Shown here: one piece after another, positions 25,340 to 32,498 of the stretch
Position numbering within the stretch: position 1 is the first letter of the stretch
How the letters are laid out: each line of letters begins with the position of its first letter
Source: Armatimonadota bacterium
Lineage (GTDB): Bacteria > Sysuimicrobiota > Sysuimicrobiia > Sysuimicrobiales > Sysuimicrobiaceae
Direction: 5' to 3'
Assembly: GCA_025060455.1 (NCBI GenBank)
Contig: JANXBY010000075.1
Coordinates: 1 to 64,000 of the forward strand
Length of the DNA stretch: 64,000 bases
Program-made: the position numbers and the translations under genes
Notes under the pieces: model-generated
What the model was told of the DNA's origin: nothing
The model's input: the letters and a program-made list of their open reading frames with translations, nothing else
Databases searched by the model: none

Positions 25340-26515
25340 TCACGAGGCCACAGGGGCCGCGGCCCCTGCGCCCCGCCGGATCCGCTGCTGCACGTCCTTG
25401 TCCAGCATCCTCGGCAACTCCAGGGCCTCGAACGGGCAGGCGCCGATACAGATCCCGCACTCCACGCACCGGGAGTCCACCACCACCGCCAGGAGCTTTC
25501 GGTTGGCCGCCGCCCGGCTCTTTCCCGGGTAGGGGCTCGGCACCATGTAAATGGCGTTGTACGGGCAGTCGTAGTAGCACAGCTCGCAGCCCGTGCAGTT
25601 CTCCTCCACCACCACCGCCTGGCCCAGGGCTCGCAGCCCCCGCTGTTCGGGGGTCTCCCGCAGGGTGTAGGGGATGACCATGCCATACACCACCAGCGCC
25701 ACCACCAGGGCCAGGGCCCAGCCCGGGGCTGTCCACCGGGCCAGCACGTACGGCCACAGGAAGAACCAGTCCACCTGGAACCCTTCTGGGGACGCCCCCG
25801 GCTGCGCGGGCGGGCCGCTGGCGGCCGGGAGCGCACTGGCCAGGATGAACAGGAGCCCCAGGCTGAACAGCACCCACACCGCGGGCGGCCAGATCTTGGG
25901 GTGGCGCAGGCGCACGTAGTGCCACCACAGGAGCACGTACAGGGTCATGGCGGGACCGATGTGGAGGAACAGAAACCGCGGCAGGGTCGTGTCGCTTACC
26001 CCCGGGCCGCCCAGGAACACCCGTTCCAGCCAGCCGCCGATGAGGGGGACCGACCGCAGGGCCTGAGTGGTGAGGCTGGTGAGCAGCTGCGAGCGCTCGT
26101 CCCACACCAGCAGGTAGCCGGTGAACCCCGCGAACCCGGACACCACCAGCAGGAACATCCCGGACAGCCACTGGCTGTCCCGCGCCTCCCGGTAGCGGTC
26201 GGTGAACCAGTTCCTGAACAGGTGCAGCAGGATGGCCACCAGGTAGGCGTCCGCGGCGTACCGGTGGATCCCGCGGAACACCACTCCGTAGGGCACGTGG
26301 TGGGTGAGGAACTCCACGGAGGCGTACGCGCCCTCCAGGCTGGGCTCGTAGTACAAGAAGATGAGGATCCCGGACACCACGAGGATGGTCAGGAACAGGT
26401 TCGCGAGCCCGCCGGTGTAGTAGAGGGGGTTGAAGTCCTGGGGCAGGACGCGGTTGACCCACGTGTCCAACCGCAGGGTGGCGCTCTGCAGGGCCAACAG
26501 CAGCCGCCGGTACAC
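25340..26515 (-). CDS. Cytochrome b fused to a 2x[4Fe-4S] ferredoxin domain
   Basis: This is a 391-aa fusion. The N-terminal cytochrome b part (1-285) has H84/H98 and H185/H199, both pairs spaced by 14, so both hemes bL and bH can be bound. The Qo region reads VDWFFLWPY in place of PEWY. Residues 300-365 form a bacterial ferredoxin with cysteines at 307, 310, 313, 317 and 350, 353, 356, 360, fitting two [4Fe-4S] clusters on the cytoplasmic side. The MvhD-like gene follows 9 nt later. Electron exchange between a ferredoxin-level donor and quinone is an inference. Confidence 0.9.
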   Translation of the reverse strand: MYRRLLLALQSATLRLDTWVNRVLPQDFNPLYYTGGLANLFLTILVVSGILIFLYYEPSLEGAYASVEFLTHHVPYGVVFRGIHRYAADAYLVAILLHLFRNWFTDRYREARDSQWLSGMFLLVVSGFAGFTGYLLVWDERSQLLTSLTTQALRSVPLIGGWLERVFLGGPGVSDTTLPRFLFLHIGPAMTLYVLLWWHYVRLRHPKIWPPAVWVLFSLGLLFILASALPAASGPPAQPGASPEGFQVDWFFLWPYVLARWTAPGWALALVVALVVYGMVIPYTLRETPEQRGLRALGQAVVVEENCTGCELCYYDCPYNAIYMVPSPYPGKSRAAANRKLLAVVVDSRCVECGICIGACPFEALELPRMLDKDVQQRIRRGAGAAAPVAS

Positions 26516-26516
26516 C

Positions 26517-26717
26517 CTACTCCTCCGCGGTCAGGCGCGCCTTCCGGAACAGCACCACGATGGCCGCGTACAGCACCAGCAACACCCCCATGGCCCCGGA
26601 GGCCACCAGGCGCCGGTCGAACCACTCGCCGTACACCATCAGCGCCACGCACGCCAGGGCCAGCACCGCCAGGAACCCGGCCAGCGCCACATACCAGCTG
26701 CTGCGATCCTCGGTCAC
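26517..26717 (-). CDS. Small two-TM membrane protein (66 aa)
   Basis: This is a 66-aa protein with GTG start at 26717 overlapping the stop of the 89-aa gene upstream (GTGA). The ORF track extends it upstream. Two hydrophobic segments (VALAGFLAVLALACVALMVYG and GAMGVLLVLYAAIVVLF) flank a WFDRR loop. No family is recognised. It lies between the two cytochrome b genes and is probably a subunit of that complex. Confidence 0.7.
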   Translation of the reverse strand: MTEDRSSWYVALAGFLAVLALACVALMVYGEWFDRRLVASGAMGVLLVLYAAIVVLFRKARLTAEE

Positions 26718-26983
26718 GGCCGCCTCCCTCCTCGCTGGGCCGCCAGCCAGCGGTCGTACGCGCGCACGGGCCTGCGCACCCGGCCGGCCTGCCGATCCGC
26801 GGCGTACAGGAGGTAGCCCGCCCACGCCACGGCGCCGGCCAGCACCGCCAGCCAGGCCGCGACCACCGCCCACCGCGCGGGCTCGGGGTCAGCCCAGGCC
26901 AGCCGTGCCCCCTGCCAGGCGCCGTGGAATCCTACCACCGCCAGGGCGAAGGCCAGCCAGAAGCGCACCACCAACGTCTTCAC
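26714..26983 (-). CDS. Small two-TM membrane protein (89 aa)
   Basis: This is an 89-aa protein with GTG start at 26983 overlapping the stop of the bH-less cytochrome b gene (GTGA). Two TM segments (VRFWLAFALAVVGFHGAW and WAVVAAWLAVLAGAVAWAGYLLY) are followed by a basic C-terminus (RQAGRVRRPVRAYDRWLAAQR). No family is recognised. The single histidine in TM1 (GFHGAW) is the only candidate ligand. Coupling to both cytochrome b genes suggests it is a complex subunit. Confidence 0.72.
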   Translation of the reverse strand: MKTLVVRFWLAFALAVVGFHGAWQGARLAWADPEPARWAVVAAWLAVLAGAVAWAGYLLYAADRQAGRVRRPVRAYDRWLAAQRGGRRP

Positions 26984-28128
26984 CCCGCCGCCGCCCGGGC
27001 CGGCGCCGCCCGCGGCGCCGGGGCCGGAGCAGCGGCCTCCGCCAGCTTCCTGCGCCGCCGGTACCGGAACTCCAGCACCAGGCCCAGGGCCAGGGTGGCC
27101 GCGGTGACCAGCAGCACCACGTGCGGGTCGCGCCCGATCACCGCGATGTTGAACATGATGAGGGCGGTGAACACCAGGAAGTACACCAGGGCCATGACCC
27201 CCACCACGGTGAAGAAGGGGCGTTCTGCCGGCCGGCGGCCCTTGCTCCGGTCCAGGAAGGGCACCAGCATGCCGTACGCGATCAGCAGCCCGGGCCCCAG
27301 GCCTGCCCACAGGGGCGGCGTGTACTTCACGTACTGGTACAGGGCCAGGAAGTACCAGTCGGAGAGGATCGGAAGGGGCGTACGGTTGGGGTCCGCCCGG
27401 CGCCCCATCTCCGCAGGGAACACGTAGCTGGTAACCACCAGCATTAGGGTCAACACCACCAGGGCGGTGGGGGACAGCACGAATCGCCGCCGCCGGGTGA
27501 AGTAGAAGTAGATCTCTGCCGCCACCAGCAGCAGGGCGGAGATGCCAAAGTGGATGGCGTAGAACCGGGTCAGGGTGCCCTGACCCTCCGCGGGTCCGCC
27601 CAGGAAGGCGAAGGCGATGGCGCTGCCGAACCGCGTCTGCCCGATCACCGGCAGCTCGTCCAGGTACACGGCCACGGTGAGCACCACCTTCGCGGCCCAG
27701 AAGGCCCGCTGGTTCCAGATCAGCAGGTACCCCGTGAGGCCCGAGATCATGGCCAGCACCAGGGACCCGAACAGGATCATCCACGAGAGTTCGTTGGGCC
27801 GCTTATACTCGCCGAGAAAGTACATGCGGTAGATCCGCAGGGTGATGGCGAGGATGAGCATATCCGCGCCGTACTTGTGCACCCCGCGGATCAGCCAGCC
27901 CAGCGGGACCTCCTTCTGAATCCGCAGGATGGAGTTGTACGCGCCGTGGGTCGTGGGCTCGTACCAGATCATGAGGAGAATCCCGCTCACCACCACCGCG
28001 ATCCACGAGAAGTACACGATCTGCCCGAGGATGTAGAGCGGGTTGTCCTGGCGATCCACCTGCGTCTCGTCGAACAGGTCCAGCTTCTCCTTGCGCTCCC
28101 GGAACCACTCCCGCAAGCGGTCCCACAT
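26980..28128 (-). CDS. Cytochrome b lacking heme bH histidines
   Basis: This is a 382-aa full-length cytochrome b of the bc-complex type with about eight TM segments. In helix B, H84 is kept but the position 14 residues later is R98 (RGVHKYGAD...ITLRIYR). In helix D, H193 is kept but the partner is Y207 (AIHFGIS...AEIYFYF). These two lost histidines are the bH pair, so only heme bL should be bound. The Qo motif PEWY reads SDWY. The C-terminal 35 residues are an Ala/Pro/Arg tail. It sits directly after the Rieske gene. Confidence 0.9.
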   Translation of the reverse strand: MWDRLREWFRERKEKLDLFDETQVDRQDNPLYILGQIVYFSWIAVVVSGILLMIWYEPTTHGAYNSILRIQKEVPLGWLIRGVHKYGADMLILAITLRIYRMYFLGEYKRPNELSWMILFGSLVLAMISGLTGYLLIWNQRAFWAAKVVLTVAVYLDELPVIGQTRFGSAIAFAFLGGPAEGQGTLTRFYAIHFGISALLLVAAEIYFYFTRRRRFVLSPTALVVLTLMLVVTSYVFPAEMGRRADPNRTPLPILSDWYFLALYQYVKYTPPLWAGLGPGLLIAYGMLVPFLDRSKGRRPAERPFFTVVGVMALVYFLVFTALIMFNIAVIGRDPHVVLLVTAATLALGLVLEFRYRRRRKLAEAAAPAPAPRAAPARAAAG

Positions 28129-28140
28129 GACCCGTCTCCC

Positions 28141-28785
28141 TCAGGCGATCCCGCCTGGCTCCGCGCCTGTGACCACAATGACGCCGTCCCGGATCTCGTA
28201 GGTGAAGTAGCGGGGCGGCCGGGGCGCAGGTCCTGAGAGCACCCGGCCGGGCTGCTCTCGGTCCGCGGGGTCGTAGATGGAAAGGTGGCACGGGCAGGCC
28301 ATCAGCCCGTGCCGCCGGTCCTCCGGCGGCACGTACCCCCCGTATCCTGCGGTCACCTCCCGCCAGTTCGGCACGTAGTTGAAGATGCAGCCCAGGTGGG
28401 GGCAGATCCGCGAGAAAATGACGACGTCCGTGGGTTCCCGGCCGCCCTTGTAGCCGGGGAAGGCCAGCTTCCAGGGCAGCTTGATGGCCACCCCGGGAAC
28501 CGTGGCCGCTTTCGCCAGCTCGGGGGTGTACTGCGGGTACTTCTGGGTGAACACGAAGAACTTGCTGGACCACGGCTCCCGCAGTTCCTCCAGGGTGGCG
28601 ATGGGCAGCGGTTCGCCCTTGGGCAGGTCGCCCTCCGCTAGATCCGGCGGCACCTTTCCCTGGGGGACCCCCAACCCTGGTTCCAGGTTGGGCTTGAGGT
28701 AGCGCAACACCGGCGCCAGGAACGCGGCCAATCCGCCCAGCACCGGGACTGCGCTCAAAACCTTGAGGAACGCCCGACGGTCCAC
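28141..28785 (-). CDS. Rieske iron-sulfur protein
   Basis: This is a 214-aa protein with an N-terminal twin-arginine-like start (MDRRAFLKVL) and one TM anchor. The [2Fe-2S] ligands are in CPHLGC (C128, H130; C133 for the disulfide) and CPCHLS (C164, C166, H167), so all ligand and disulfide residues are present with T-to-P and G-to-L changes against the usual CTHLGC/CPCHGS. It should accept electrons from quinol at the Qo site. It lies between the diheme cytochrome c and the bH-less cytochrome b genes. Confidence 0.93.
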   Translation of the reverse strand: MDRRAFLKVLSAVPVLGGLAAFLAPVLRYLKPNLEPGLGVPQGKVPPDLAEGDLPKGEPLPIATLEELREPWSSKFFVFTQKYPQYTPELAKAATVPGVAIKLPWKLAFPGYKGGREPTDVVIFSRICPHLGCIFNYVPNWREVTAGYGGYVPPEDRRHGLMACPCHLSIYDPADREQPGRVLSGPAPRPPRYFTYEIRDGVIVVTGAEPGGIA

Positions 28786-28795
28786 CGGTTGCCTC

Positions 28796-29698
28796 CTACC
28801 GCAGGTCCTGGGGCGGCGTGTACACGAACGTCCACAGGTACTCTACCACGGTCCAGATCTGGTCCGGGGACAGCCTGCTTGCGTACGCGGGCATCAGCTC
28901 CACGCCGCGCCGCTGCACCCCCTCCGCGATCTTCTGGTACAGCTCCGTGGGCTTGCGGTAGGCCATCCAGTCGCGGTCGGTGAAGATCCCCGGCCCCACG
29001 CCCCGCGCCCACGTCCACACCTGTTCCCGGATCCGCGCGGCCTCCGGCCCGTTCCCGTCCCCCTGGACCCCGTGGCAACTGGCGCACATCTGGTTGTAGA
29101 TCCTCCGCCCCTGAGCCAACCGCTCGCGGCTGGTGGTCCGGCTCCACTCCCAGAACAGCACGTCCCAAATCTGTTGGTCAGACAACCGCGGCTCCCCCCC
29201 GTCCACCGCTCCGTACGCCGGGTGCTGGAAGCCCGGCATGGCGGTGTGGGGCCGTCCCCGGGCGATGGTCTCGAACAGGGCAAACGGAGCGTTCAGCCGC
29301 ATCTGGTCCAGGTTGTTAAACCGCGCAGGCCGGCTCGGCAGCGGCTCGGACTTCGGGTGGATGCGGAACAGGCTCAAAAAGTCGGTGTAGGGGTTTTTCT
29401 CCGGTGCCGTGAGCTGCTCGGCCATGGAGCCGTCCCCGCGCCCGTCCGGGCCGTGGCAGACCGCGCAGCGTGCGTCGTAGATCTTCTTACCCTCGTCGGC
29501 GTTGGGCTTGCGGGGCATGAAGTTCATGCGCACCGCAAACCCCTCGAGAGGCTGGTACGCCTCCCGCGTGGGGGTGCTGACCCGCACGTACGGCTGACAG
29601 CCCGTCAGGGCCAGCAGGGCCAACGCCAGGAGCAACCCGCCGCGGCCCGCTGGGGGGGACCGCCGGCCACCGAGAGGCCCGGCTCGGCGTCCGCGCAA
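28796..29698 (-). CDS. Diheme cytochrome c lipoprotein
   Basis: This is a 300-aa protein with a lipobox (LLALTGC) after an Arg/Gly-rich N-terminus. Heme motifs are CAVCH (in DARCAVCHGPDGRGDGS) and CASCH (in YNQMCASCHGVQGDGNG), with candidate axial methionines in TAMPGF and LMPAY. The TTG start at 29698 follows AAGGAGG. It is the first gene of the respiratory cluster, downstream of the ccm terminator, and would take the place of cytochrome c1 by accepting electrons from the Rieske protein. Confidence 0.9.
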   Translation of the reverse strand: MRGRRAGPLGGRRSPPAGRGGLLLALALLALTGCQPYVRVSTPTREAYQPLEGFAVRMNFMPRKPNADEGKKIYDARCAVCHGPDGRGDGSMAEQLTAPEKNPYTDFLSLFRIHPKSEPLPSRPARFNNLDQMRLNAPFALFETIARGRPHTAMPGFQHPAYGAVDGGEPRLSDQQIWDVLFWEWSRTTSRERLAQGRRIYNQMCASCHGVQGDGNGPEAARIREQVWTWARGVGPGIFTDRDWMAYRKPTELYQKIAEGVQRRGVELMPAYASRLSPDQIWTVVEYLWTFVYTPPQDLR

Positions 29699-29779
29699 CC
29701 TGCCTCCTTATACCGGTAAGCTGGCCTGTGTTTTTGACTTCCGGCGGCCGGACTCCTCTCCCGCCCGGCTTCCGGGCAC

Positions 29780-29806
29780 AAAAAACAGGGGCACCCAGGA
29801 GCCCCC
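29780..29806 (-). terminator. Rho-independent terminator after ccmE
   Basis: Read on the minus strand, a GGGGGC...GCCCC hairpin (arms 29801-29806 and 29788-29792) with an 8-nt loop is followed by TG and a run of six T residues. This is a good intrinsic terminator for transcripts arriving from ccmE. It separates the heme/ccm run from the diheme cytochrome c gene at 29698. Confidence 0.75.
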
Positions 29807-29843
29807 GTCGCGAAGGTCCGGCCACGATTTTCCGTGCCCCCGC

Positions 29844-29864
29844 GCGGCCGCGTCAAGCGGCCGC
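29844..29864. repeat. Inverted repeat of two NotI-site arms
   Basis: GCGGCCGC at 29844-29851 and again at 29857-29864 are separated by 5 nt. Each arm is itself palindromic, so the pair can form an 8-bp stem with a short loop. It lies in the gene-free stretch 29699-29966 between ccmE and the terminator hairpin. Its function is unknown and it may stabilise the transcript end. Confidence 0.6.
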
Positions 29865-29933
29865 GACTTCGGGTGGCCTAAGAACCTGCCTGTGAAATCC
29901 CTGCGACGTGCCAACCTGCGGCGGCAGACCGGG

Positions 29934-29962
29934 CCCCAAAATCGCTGGCGCCATTTTTGGGG
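29934..29962. repeat. Inverted repeat just after ccmE
   Basis: CCCCAAAA (29934-29941) and TTTTGGGG (29955-29962) form an 8-bp stem around an inner palindrome TGGCGCCA. It begins about 5 nt after the ccmE stop codon. No T-run follows on the minus strand, so it is not a complete terminator by itself. It may protect the 3' end of the ccm transcript. Confidence 0.6.
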
Positions 29963-29966
29963 TCGT

Positions 29967-30365
29967 CTAGTCCCGGCGCGGCACGGCGGGCTGCGGCGGC
30001 GCGTACTCCTCGGAGTGCTTCACCACCACGCTGCGGGCGTGGAGGGCTCCGTCTGGACCCAGCTTGCCCTCCACCACCGCGCCCTGCCCTTCTACCAGCA
30101 GCCCCTCCACCTGCCCGCGGAACCGCACGGGAAGCTGCGCTTGGCCATCCGTGAGGGTAAAGCGCAGCTCGTCTGCCTCGCGCCGCAGGGAGCCGGGCAA
30201 CACCTGCCCGCCCACCCGCACCGGCCGGCGCGGGTCCAGGGCGTGCGACCGCAACTCGGTGGGCGTCACGTAGTACACCACCGCCTCCCGAAGGCCTCCG
30301 GCCACCACGTACCCCAGAGAGCCGGCCACCAACACCGCGGCAGCCACCAGACGCAGCCGCCTCAA
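29967..30365 (-). CDS. ccmE: Cytochrome c maturation heme chaperone CcmE
   Basis: This is a 132-aa heme chaperone. The TTG at 30365 overlaps the ccmD stop (TTGA); the ORF track starts too far upstream. One N-terminal TM (LVAAAVLVAGSLGYVVAGG) precedes an OB-fold domain (VRVGGQVLPGSLRR; LPVRFRGQVEGLLVEGQGAVVEG). The heme-binding histidine is in VVKHSEEYAPP, equal to the family's HxxxY. It carries heme from CcmC to the ligation step. The gene is followed by hairpins and a terminator, and no ccmF or ccmH follows. Confidence 0.92.
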   Translation of the reverse strand: MRRLRLVAAAVLVAGSLGYVVAGGLREAVVYYVTPTELRSHALDPRRPVRVGGQVLPGSLRREADELRFTLTDGQAQLPVRFRGQVEGLLVEGQGAVVEGKLGPDGALHARSVVVKHSEEYAPPQPAVPRRD

Positions 30366-30490
30366 GGCTCCACCTCCCTGCCCGGTGCTACCGACAGTTC
30401 TCTCCGCCGCCGCCACAGGCGCCACACGTATGCGCCTACCAGCAATCCTGCAGCGCCGTACGCCGCCAGCACCCAGACCCACGGGCTCAA
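30362..30490 (-). CDS. ccmD: Heme exporter subunit CcmD
   Basis: This is a 42-aa peptide (TTG start at 30490 overlapping the ccmC stop, or GTG 30499 for 45 aa). It has one TM segment (WVWVLAAYGAAGLLVGAYVWRLW) and a basic C-terminus (RRRRELS), the usual CcmD pattern. It helps release holo-CcmE from the CcmABC complex. The ORF track shows it only inside a longer out-of-family ORF. Position between ccmC and ccmE is decisive. Confidence 0.8.
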   Translation of the reverse strand: MSPWVWVLAAYGAAGLLVGAYVWRLWRRRRELSVAPGREVEP

Positions 30491-31176
30491 CGCTCCCACT
30501 CCAGCCGTGCCAGCCGCGCCCGCTCGGCCAGGAGCAAGCCCAAAAGGGCCAGGTACGCCAGCGCGTTGACCACCAAGGGCACCAGGAACTCCGGTGCCAC
30601 CTTCACGCCCTGCAAGCTGATGGAGGGCCCCTGGTGCAGGGTTCGGAACCACACTACGGAGTAGTGCACCAGGGGAACGTCCAGGAACGCCACCACGGCC
30701 ACCACCGCGGAGAGCCGACGGCCCCGTTCCGGGTCGTCCGCCAGGCCGCGGACCAGCAGGCAGCCCACGTACAGCAGGAACAGTACCGCGGTGGTCACCA
30801 GCCGCGCGTCCCACGCCCACCATACGCCCCACACCGGTTTTCCCCAAATCATGCCCGTCAGCAGGGTCAGCCCGGAAAACAGCGCCGCCAGCTCCGCGCC
30901 GGCCCGGGCCCAGGCGTCGAACAAGGGCTGGCGCCGCTGCAGGTACAGGGCGCCCGCCCCGCAGGCCACCGCGGCCGCCGCGTAGCTGGCGAGGGCCGCC
31001 GGCACGTGCACGTACATGATCCGGACGTAGTCGCCCTGGTAGGCGTCAGGCGGAGAAGCCCACAGGCCCAGCAGGAGGCCCAGGGCCACCAGCGCCGCCG
31101 TCCCGCCTACGACAAACGCCCGCACCACCGCGTCTTCCCTCCGCGCCCGGCACCGACCCGACGAAGCCTCACCCAC
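30487..31176 (-). CDS. ccmC: Heme export protein CcmC
   Basis: This is a 229-aa membrane protein with six TM segments. The tryptophan-rich heme-handling motif is GKPVWGVWWAWDARL. Conserved histidines flank it (YVHVPAALASY and FLDVPLVHYSVVWFRTLHQGP). It loads heme onto CcmE. It starts 1 nt before the end of ccmB. The WWAWDARLT-like motif distinguishes it from CcmF, which would be much longer. Confidence 0.93.
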   Translation of the reverse strand: MGEASSGRCRARREDAVVRAFVVGGTAALVALGLLLGLWASPPDAYQGDYVRIMYVHVPAALASYAAAAVACGAGALYLQRRQPLFDAWARAGAELAALFSGLTLLTGMIWGKPVWGVWWAWDARLVTTAVLFLLYVGCLLVRGLADDPERGRRLSAVVAVVAFLDVPLVHYSVVWFRTLHQGPSISLQGVKVAPEFLVPLVVNALAYLALLGLLLAERARLARLEWER

Positions 31177-31830
31177 CTACCCCTCCACCGCCACCTCGAA
31201 CAGCCCGGGGCCCACCAACAGGAACAGCAGGTCGAAGGCCGCCAGCACTCCCCACCACGGACCTGCGGGCGTCCCAGAGGTCGCGGCCTCGGTGAGCCGC
31301 ACCCCGGCCAGCAGCACGGGGACCGTGGTTGGGAGGAACAACAAGGGAAGCAGCAGACGGCCCGCGCGCACATGCTGCAACAGCGCGGCCAGCAAGGTTC
31401 CCACCGCGCTCAGCCCCACGGCCACGAGCAACCCTACCAGCAGCAGCGTCGTAGAATTGCGGGTGGGCGCGTTGAACAGGAGCACCTGCGCGGCCCACAG
31501 GCCGGCCCCCAACGCGAGAAGGAGCACGCACAAGGCGAGCCACCGTCCCCAGAACAGATCCTCACGGCTCCCAGGGTACAGCACCAGGACTTCCAGGGTG
31601 CCTTCTTCGTCCTCGCGCTCCGCGCTGCGCCCCATGGCCAGCACGGATGCCAGTAACAGGGCCAACCACAACACCGGCGGGGCCGCTTCGGGACTCCCGC
31701 CCCACACCAGCCCCAGCACCACCAGCACCGCCAGGCCAAAGCTGGCCGCGGGCACCAGGGCGTCACGCCCCCGCCACTCCAGCAACAGGTCCTTGCGGGC
31801 CAGGGCTGTCACCCGCCGCCAGGCCCTCAT
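31177..31830 (-). CDS. ccmB: Heme exporter permease CcmB
   Basis: This is a 217-aa membrane protein with six TM segments. The start MRAWRRVTALARKDLLLEWRGRDAL and the GRSAEREDEEGTLEVLVLYPGSREDLFWGRW cytoplasmic loop are typical for CcmB. The ATG at 31830 overlaps the ccmA stop. The ORF track joins it to an upstream shadow. It forms the ABC-type complex with CcmA, CcmC and CcmD. Confidence 0.9.
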   Translation of the reverse strand: MRAWRRVTALARKDLLLEWRGRDALVPAASFGLAVLVVLGLVWGGSPEAAPPVLWLALLLASVLAMGRSAEREDEEGTLEVLVLYPGSREDLFWGRWLALCVLLLALGAGLWAAQVLLFNAPTRNSTTLLLVGLLVAVGLSAVGTLLAALLQHVRAGRLLLPLLFLPTTVPVLLAGVRLTEAATSGTPAGPWWGVLAAFDLLFLLVGPGLFEVAVEG

Positions 31831-32498
31831 ATCCGGCCGGCAGCGACGAGCCCCGGGCCCTGGACCAGCTGGCCGGCCTGTAGCTCCGCCACCGCGTCGT
31901 ACAGGCCCCCTGCCCGGTCGCGGTCGTGGGTGGCCAGCACCACCGCGCCTCCCTGTTCCTTTACGCTGGAAACCAGCTCGCGCACCAGGCGGGCTCCTTC
32001 GCTGTCCAGGCCCACGAACGGCTCGTCCAACAGCAGCACCTGCGGTCCCTGCAGGAACAGCCTCGCCAGCGCCAGCCGGCGGCGCATGCCCAGGCTGTAG
32101 GTGGACACCAGCCGGTGGGCGGCCGGCTGCAGGCCGACGCGCTCCACAAGCTCCGGCACCCGCTCCCGCGGCCGGCCGCACAGGTCTGCCGCCAGCTGCA
32201 GGTTTTCCAGGCCCGTCAGGCCTCCGTACACGCCGGAGGAGGCGCCCAGGTACGCGCACACCTCCCGCACCCGGTGGCCTTCGGAGACCACGTCGTGCCC
32301 GCACACCCACGCGCGGCCCCGGGTAGGCCGCAGCGCGGTGGCCAGGATCCTCAGCAGGGTGGTCTTGCCGGACCCGTTGGGGCCGGTCAGCAGCAGGCAG
32401 CTCCCCTCCCTCACCCGAAAGCTCACGTCCTCCAGGGCCACCACCGCGCCAAACCGCCGGCCCAGCCCCTCTGCGGTCACCGGGTCTAGCGGCTGCAC
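31827..32498 (-). CDS. ccmA: Heme exporter ATPase CcmA
   Basis: This is a 223-aa ABC ATPase. Walker A is LLLTGPNGSGKTTLLR, the signature is YSLGMRRRLALARLFLQ, and Walker B is VLLLDEPFVGLDSEGARL followed by THDRD. The signature reads YSLGM rather than LSGGQ, as often seen in CcmA. GTG 32498 overlaps the end of the BshC-like gene. Context with ccmB and ccmC fixes the role in releasing heme from CcmE. Confidence 0.92.
   Translation of the reverse strand: MQPLDPVTAEGLGRRFGAVVALEDVSFRVREGSCLLLTGPNGSGKTTLLRILATALRPTRGRAWVCGHDVVSEGHRVREVCAYLGASSGVYGGLTGLENLQLAADLCGRPRERVPELVERVGLQPAAHRLVSTYSLGMRRRLALARLFLQGPQVLLLDEPFVGLDSEGARLVRELVSSVKEQGGAVVLATHDRDRAGGLYDAVAELQAGQLVQGPGLVAAGRI

Noticed and set aside
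24755-27427. Plus-strand ORF of 890 aa opposite the cytochrome b genes
   Set aside because: The composition is His/Gln/Pro-rich noise and no motif is present. The minus strand carries the respiratory genes with coupled starts.
29707-29737. TATAAG (minus) and TTGACT (plus) near the diheme cytochrome c gene
   Set aside because: The TATAAG is directly before the ribosome binding site with no -35, and the TTGACT on the plus strand has no gene downstream.
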